Assembly (NCBI GenBank): GCA_946480675.1
Contig: CAMLKS010000010.1
Span: forward strand, 1-17,164
From: an uncultured Bacteroidota bacterium
Lineage (GTDB): Bacteria; Bacteroidota; Bacteroidia; Chitinophagales; Chitinophagaceae
DNA length: 17,164 bases
Direction: 5' to 3'
Under the pieces are notes generated by a model. It saw only the letters and a program-made list of their open reading frames with translations, searched no databases and was not told the origin of the DNA. Below, piece after piece: positions 13,021 to 17,164 of this stretch (positions are counted from its first letter, which is position 1; every line of letters starts with the position of its first letter). The translations under genes were made by a program, and so were the position numbers.

Positions 13021-15315
13021 TTATTTCACGATCCTGATTTTAGCATAATTTAACATTATCTTCTTCTGCCCGTGCCCTCCCTGGAACTGTACGGTAGCTA
13101 TGCGGTTATTAGCGCCACCCTCTACAGATGTTATCTTTCCGAAGCCAAACTTCAGATGTTCTACTTCCATACCCACTTCCATCGCCATCGGGTCATCGGC
13201 CTTAAAGTCAGCTGTTGGCTTATGCTCTGCAGGTGGTGCCTGCTGCAGCTTATCTGCCAGCTTTTTCAGCGATGGCACTTTATCAAATGACTGATTGAGC
13301 GACTTGCCAAAACCACCTACGGAACCTTGTGCACCACGGCTATTGATACCGGTAAAGGTGCGGTCGAGGTATTTTTCAGGTATTTCATCTATAAAGCGGC
13401 TGGGTTCATTCTGCACCAGGTTACCAAATCGGTAACGGCTGTTGGCATAGGTTACCCATAGGCGCTCTTTAGCGCGGGTGATGGCCACATAGAAAAGCCT
13501 CCGTTCTTCTTCCAGGTCTGAACGGTCGTATAGGCTCATAGCACTGGGAAAAAGGTTTTCTTCCAACCCTACTGAAAACACACATGGGAATTCCAATCCT
13601 TTCGCCGCATGTATCGTCATCAGCTTCACCACATCCGAATTCTCGTCTTTACTATTATCCGCATCCGTCAGCAGCGTTATCTGTTGCAGGTAGCTTCCAA
13701 GTGTTTTCTCACGCAGTTCACCTTCTTCATCCGGTGTTTCGGTAAATTCTTTTATTGAGTTCAAGAGCTCCTGCACGTTTTCATAACGCGCCAGCCCTTC
13801 TACCGATTTATCGTTATACAGCTCTTGTACCAGTCCTGTATGCTTACCCACTGCAAAAGCCACATCGTAGGCATTCTGTTTTTCCAGCATCACCTGGAAG
13901 CTTTTCATGCGGGTTACAAATTCTTCGATAGCGGAAGCTGCTGCACCCTTCAGGCCCGTAGCTGCGGGTTGATGCAGCATTTCCCAAAAGGTAGTGTTAT
14001 GGGTATTCGCAGCTATGATCACCCTTTCGATACTGGTTTTGCCAATACCACGCGCAGGATAGTTAATGATGCGCTTCAGGTTCTCTTCATCCTGCGGGTT
14101 TACTATAACGCGCAGATAAGCCAGGAAGTCCTTTATCTCCTTACGTTGATAGAACGATACACCACCATACAACCTATAAGGTATATTCATGCGCCTCAGG
14201 CTTTCCTCGAAAGAGCGGCTCTGTGCATTGGTACGGTATAGTATAGCAAAATCCTTGTTGGCATAGTGGTTGCGCAGCTTCATTTCGGTAATGGCATCAG
14301 CCACAAACCTGCCCTCATCATTATCCGTTTGCGTACGCACCAAGGTTATCTTCTCGCCTGCTGTGTTGTCTGTCCACAGCTCTTTCTTTATCTGGTTCTT
14401 ATTGTTCGATATTACCTCGTTGGCTACATTCAGTATCGATTGTGTGCTGCGATAGTTCTGCTCCAGCTTCACCACCTTCACATCATCATAATCTTCTTCA
14501 AACTGTAATATATTCTGCACGGTCGCCCCGCGGAAGGAGTAGATACTCTGTGCATCATCACCTACCACACATATGTTCTCGTGCACAGCACCCAGCATTT
14601 TTATGATCTGGTACTGTGCTACATTGGTATCCTGGTACTCATCTATCAATATGTAGTGAAAACGATGCTGGTATTTCGCCAGTACTTCAGGAAAGCGTAC
14701 AAGCAGTTCATACATCTTAAATAGCAGGTCGTCAAAATCCATGGCCCCATTGCGGAAACAACGCATAGCGTATGCTTCATAAATATCTCCCAGCAGCGGG
14801 CGGTTGCTGCGGGCATCTTCCTGCTGTATAAAGGTATCTTGCTTGTAAGCACGCGGGTCTATCAGGCCGTTTTTCGCGGCTGATATACGGTTGTACACAT
14901 ACGCAGGTTTGTAGTGCTTGTCATCTAGGTTCATGTCCGATACGATGCTCTTTACTACGCTCTTTGCATCATCACTATCGTATATGGTAAAGTTGTTGGG
15001 GTATCCCAGCTTGTTGGCTTCTGCACGCAGTATTCGTGCAAATACAGAGTGGAAGGTTCCTATATACAAATTGCGTGCTTCCGAATTGCCCAGTATCTTT
15101 TCAATACGCTCTTTCATCTCTGCAGCTGCCTTGTTGGTAAAGGTCAGCGCCAGTATATTGAATGCATCCACACCATGCTGCATCAGGTGGGCAATGCGGG
15201 TAGTCAGTACTTTTGTTTTACCACTGCCGGCGCCGGCCACTATCATCAGGGGGCCGTCCAGGTGTTCTACGGCTTCCTTTTGTTTTTCATTAAGTCCCTT
15301 CAGGTAATCTTGCAT
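13021..15315 (-). CDS. ATP-dependent DNA helicase, PcrA/UvrD type (SF1A)
   Basis: A 764-residue 3'-5' DNA helicase of the PcrA/UvrD family, acting in nucleotide excision repair, replication restart and removal of stalled RNA polymerase. All motifs are present in order: Q motif LNEKQKEAV (8-16), Walker A AGAGSGKT (27-34), Ia ALTFTNKAAAEMKERI (56-71), Ib GTFHSVFARIL (86-96), Walker B LIDEYQDTN (223-231), III VGDDAQSIYSFRGA (251-264), IV LEQNYRST, V VKLMTIHAAKGLEF and VI EERRLFYVAITRAKERL. The last 50 residues (VGMEVEHLKFGFGKITSVEG...IMLNYAKIRIVK) form the Tudor-like domain that in PcrA contacts RNA polymerase. The middle of the C-terminal tail is low in conserved sequence. The ATG at 15315 is just 5 nt after a -7 box, so the mRNA is probably leaderless. 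PcrA and UvrD cannot be told apart from sequence alone. Confidence 0.96.
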   Translation of the reverse strand: MQDYLKGLNEKQKEAVEHLDGPLMIVAGAGSGKTKVLTTRIAHLMQHGVDAFNILALTFTNKAAAEMKERIEKILGNSEARNLYIGTFHSVFARILRAEANKLGYPNNFTIYDSDDAKSVVKSIVSDMNLDDKHYKPAYVYNRISAAKNGLIDPRAYKQDTFIQQEDARSNRPLLGDIYEAYAMRCFRNGAMDFDDLLFKMYELLVRFPEVLAKYQHRFHYILIDEYQDTNVAQYQIIKMLGAVHENICVVGDDAQSIYSFRGATVQNILQFEEDYDDVKVVKLEQNYRSTQSILNVANEVISNNKNQIKKELWTDNTAGEKITLVRTQTDNDEGRFVADAITEMKLRNHYANKDFAILYRTNAQSRSFEESLRRMNIPYRLYGGVSFYQRKEIKDFLAYLRVIVNPQDEENLKRIINYPARGIGKTSIERVIIAANTHNTTFWEMLHQPAATGLKGAAASAIEEFVTRMKSFQVMLEKQNAYDVAFAVGKHTGLVQELYNDKSVEGLARYENVQELLNSIKEFTETPDEEGELREKTLGSYLQQITLLTDADNSKDENSDVVKLMTIHAAKGLEFPCVFSVGLEENLFPSAMSLYDRSDLEEERRLFYVAITRAKERLWVTYANSRYRFGNLVQNEPSRFIDEIPEKYLDRTFTGINSRGAQGSVGGFGKSLNQSFDKVPSLKKLADKLQQAPPAEHKPTADFKADDPMAMEVGMEVEHLKFGFGKITSVEGGANNRIATVQFQGGHGQKKIMLNYAKIRIVK

Positions 15316-15320
15316 GGATG

Positions 15321-15328
15321 CAAAGCTA
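15321..15328 (-). promoter_or_regulatory. -7 box TAGCTTTG five bases before the helicase start
   Basis: Exact TAnnTTTG followed by CATCC and the ATG at 15315. As for gpmI, only 5 nt separate the box from the start codon. A -33 TTTG is not seen. Confidence 0.5.
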
Positions 15329-15452
15329 ATTTATTTGTCCCTTTCACTTTATGGATTTTATAGGCGCGTCTGCTTACATTACAAACAACGCTAATCTCTG
15401 TTAAAGAAAATTAAAAACACTACGCATATCTTTATTAATAGTACACGCCGAT

Positions 15453-15460
15453 TAAATTTG
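15453..15460 (+). promoter_or_regulatory. -7 box TAAATTTG before batB
   Basis: Exact TAnnTTTG match 16 nt before the ATG at 15477. A weak -33 candidate TTTA lies at 15431-15434 with an 18-nt spacing. It is divergent from the helicase promoter; 124 nt separate the two -7 boxes. Confidence 0.5.
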
Positions 15461-15476
15461 CGTTTGCACATACTTC

Positions 15477-16487
15477 ATGCTACGGTTTCAACACATATCG
15501 CATTTACTGGCGCTCGGCATTTTGCCGGTGCTGGTGGTTTTATTTATAGCCATGCTCTATTGGCGTCGCAGCAAGCTGAAGAAGCTGGGCGATGAAAGGC
15601 TCATCAATACCCAGTTGCTGGGTTGGATACCGGGCCGCACCACACTCAAATTTATATTGGCTGCCATTGCACTGGCAGTTATCATTATCGGCTGGGCCAA
15701 TTTGCAGATGGGCGCTAAAACAGAAAATGTACAGCGCAAAGGTGTAGATGTGATCGTAGCATTGGATGTAAGCAAAAGTATGCTGGCGCAGGATATTCAG
15801 CCAGACAGGCTTACGCGTGCCAAGCAACTGGTAATGCGTATGATGGATAAGATGCAGAACGACCGCGTAGCACTGGTAGTATTTGCCGGCCGTGCTTACC
15901 TGCAGGTGCCGCTTACGGTTGACTATAGTGCTATGAAGATGATGTTGCAGAATGTAACACCATCTGTAGTGCCTACACAGGGTACGGTCATTAGTGAGGC
16001 TATCGATCTTTCCATGCAGTCCTTCTCTCAAAAGGAACGTAAATACAAGTCGCTCATCGTCATATCTGATGGTGAAGACCACGATGAGAAAGCACTGGAA
16101 CAGGCAAAGACTGCTGCCGATGCTGGTGTTATCATACATACGGTAGGCATCGGTTCACCGCAGGGTGCTACGCTCGTAGACCCTGAAACTAAAAGTGTAA
16201 AGATGGATGAGAATGGCAACCCGGTAGTGAGCAAACTGAATGAAGAAGAACTACGCAATATTGCCGCCGCAGGCAGGGGTAGCTATACATTGCTACGCAA
16301 TACAGATGATGCCGCCAATAAACTGGTAGATGAAATAGATGGTATGGAGCAGAAGAATCTTGGCGCCGTATTGTTTACCGACTATAAAAGTTACTTCCAA
16401 TACTTCCTGCTGGCGGGCTTTATACTGCTGGTAGTAGAATGGTTGCTGCGTGGTGCTAATATGAAAATGAATACGAAGACATCATGA
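15477..16487 (+). CDS. batB: BatB-like von Willebrand factor A membrane protein
   Basis: A 336-residue inner-membrane protein of the Bat (Bacteroides aerotolerance) group. TM1 is about 10-28, TM2 57-73 and TM3 307-324, with a VWA domain at about 88-285 between TM2 and TM3, placed in the periplasm. The MIDAS metal site is intact: DVSKS (D97, S99, S101), the threonine of PTQGT (T167 or T170) and SDGED (D198). The VWA insertion DPETKSVKMDENGNPV is common in BatB. The gene has its own promoter and follows the divergent helicase, so no batA lies directly upstream. It overlaps batC by 4 nt (ATGA), indicating translational coupling. Bat proteins are linked to oxidative-stress tolerance and a periplasmic chaperone-like complex; the mechanism is not established. 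BatA and BatB are close in sequence, so the letter rests mainly on the following batC. Confidence 0.85.
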   Translation: MLRFQHISHLLALGILPVLVVLFIAMLYWRRSKLKKLGDERLINTQLLGWIPGRTTLKFILAAIALAVIIIGWANLQMGAKTENVQRKGVDVIVALDVSKSMLAQDIQPDRLTRAKQLVMRMMDKMQNDRVALVVFAGRAYLQVPLTVDYSAMKMMLQNVTPSVVPTQGTVISEAIDLSMQSFSQKERKYKSLIVISDGEDHDEKALEQAKTAADAGVIIHTVGIGSPQGATLVDPETKSVKMDENGNPVVSKLNEEELRNIAAAGRGSYTLLRNTDDAANKLVDEIDGMEQKNLGAVLFTDYKSYFQYFLLAGFILLVVEWLLRGANMKMNTKTS

Positions 16488-17164
16488 AGAAGATAAGGGC
16501 CATATACCTATTGGTATGCATGCTGATGACGCAGGTAGCCTTTTCGCAAACCAGGAAACTGGTAGCAGAAGGCAATAAGCTGTATGAGCAAAAGCAGTAT
16601 AAACAGGCATCAGATAATTACCTTAAAGCACTGTCTAAAGATTCTACAAATATACCGGGCATGTTCAACCTGGGTAATGCGCTGCTGCAGCAAAAACAAT
16701 ACGATGCTGCCCGCAAAGTGCTCAGCAATTCTGCCCGCCTTGAACAGGACAAGAATGGTAAGGCGGCAGCTGAGTACAACATAGGCAATACCTACATGGC
16801 AGAACAGAAGTGGGAAGAAGCTATAGATGCCTATAAGAAAGCACTGCGTAATAACCCGCAGGATGCCGATGCCAAGTATAACCTGAGCTATGCACAGCAA
16901 ATGCTGAAGAAGAATGGCGGTGGTGGCAAAGACAAGAATAAGAAGGATAAAAACAAAGACAAGAACAAAGAAGATAAAGACGGAAAAGATAAGAAGAATA
17001 AGCAGGACGATAACGGCAAACCAAACGAAGAGAATAAAGACAACAAGGATAAAAAAGATGACCAGCAAAAGCCGCAATCACAACCTAGCAAGCTTACTGA
17101 AAAGCAGGCAGAACAATTGTTGAATGCATTGCAGCAAGAAGAGAAGAAGCTGCAGGACAAGCAT
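16484..17164 (+). CDS. batC: BatC-like TPR protein (partial, 3' end missing)
   Basis: 227 codons are visible and the frame is open at the window end. The ATG overlaps the batB stop as ATGA. Residues 1-22 form a signal peptide (LLVCMLMTQVAFSQ). Three TPR-like repeats follow at about 25-58, 59-91 and 94-127: GNKLYEQKQYKQASDNYLKAL, LGNALLQQKQYDAARKVL and IGNTYMAEQKWEEAIDAYKKAL. Then comes GGGG and a highly charged Lys/Asp/Asn tract (149-192) with almost no hydrophobic residues, ending in a helix LTEKQAEQLLNALQQEEKK (204-222) where the window stops. BatC proteins combine a TPR domain with a Lys-rich tail and sit beside BatB; the TPRs probably bind partner Bat proteins in the periplasm. The charged tract produces long spurious reverse-strand frames. 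Confidence 0.85.
   Translation, partial: MKKIRAIYLLVCMLMTQVAFSQTRKLVAEGNKLYEQKQYKQASDNYLKALSKDSTNIPGMFNLGNALLQQKQYDAARKVLSNSARLEQDKNGKAAAEYNIGNTYMAEQKWEEAIDAYKKALRNNPQDADAKYNLSYAQQMLKKNGGGGKDKNKKDKNKDKNKEDKDGKDKKNKQDDNGKPNEENKDNKDKKDDQQKPQSQPSKLTEKQAEQLLNALQQEEKKLQDKH

Noticed and set aside
13825..14241. 138-codon forward frame inside the helicase gene
   Set aside because: It is antisense to well-conserved helicase sequence and has no domain of its own.
16914..17123. Short K/D/N-rich repeats that could suggest a tandem repeat or CRISPR-like array
   Set aside because: The repeats are irregular codon-level runs within batC, with no constant repeat unit or unique spacers.
16610..17160. Reverse-strand frames up to 155 codons with very hydrophobic, apparently membrane-spanning products
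   Set aside because: They are antisense to the Lys/Asp/Asn-rich tract of batC (AAG/GAT/AAT reversed gives CTT/ATC/ATT), so the hydrophobicity is an artefact.

Overview
The window reads as ordinary chromosome of a Bacteroidota bacterium, most likely in or near the Chitinophagaceae. Four things point there: a GldH gliding lipoprotein; protein families largely confined to this phylum (DUF2911, DUF4783, a BatB/BatC pair, and a secreted protein starting with the FIENRGQW signature); the near absence of Shine-Dalgarno sequences; and repeated copies of the Bacteroidota -7 promoter box TAnnTTTG just upstream of genes. There is no insertion sequence, integrase, CRISPR array, tRNA or rRNA that I can see, and base composition looks even throughout.

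Layout. 1-154 (-): N-terminus of a large secreted protein, cut by the window edge. 357-863 (-): YkuK/DUF458 RNase H-like protein. 1138-2499 (+): unrecognised four-helix membrane protein with a C-terminal beta-rich domain and a structured leader. 2594-3100 (+): secreted DUF2911 protein. 3351-4232 (+): flavin reductase-like flavoprotein. 4541-5161 (+): RNase HII with a GTG start, overlapping tail to tail with the histidine kinase at 5126-6100 (-). That kinase follows gldH (6112-6609, -) and the YicC family endoribonuclease (6651-7526, -). 7695-9128 (+): EnvC-like coiled-coil protein with a degenerate LytM domain, converging through a 17-bp bidirectional terminator on phosphoglycerate mutase gpmI (9179-10705, -). 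10899-11297 (+): DUF4783 protein, converging on a DUF4139/DUF4140 secreted protein (11348-12955, -), which lies directly downstream of the PcrA/UvrD helicase (13021-15315, -). 15477-17164 (+): batB and the start of batC, divergent from the helicase.

By function the window mixes nucleic-acid maintenance (RNase HII, PcrA/UvrD, YicC, YkuK), envelope and surface work (EnvC-like protein, GldH, BatB/BatC, secreted DUF proteins, sensor kinase) and glycolysis (gpmI). Most genes appear to be single transcription units; the clear exceptions are gldH-kinase (11 nt gap) and batB-batC (4 nt overlap).

I found no convincing new defence or metabolic system. The most unusual signals are regulatory: a 20-bp inverted repeat between the helicase stop codon and the DUF4139 start codon that pairs fully only in the minus-strand RNA; -7 boxes so close to start codons that some mRNAs should be leaderless; a two-hairpin leader ahead of the unknown membrane protein; and two small ORFs overlapping the stop codons of their upstream genes. 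Three starts were placed downstream of the longest possible frame (YicC, gldH, gpmI) and one downstream of a GTG (DUF4783), because family alignment or promoter position contradicts the longer versions.
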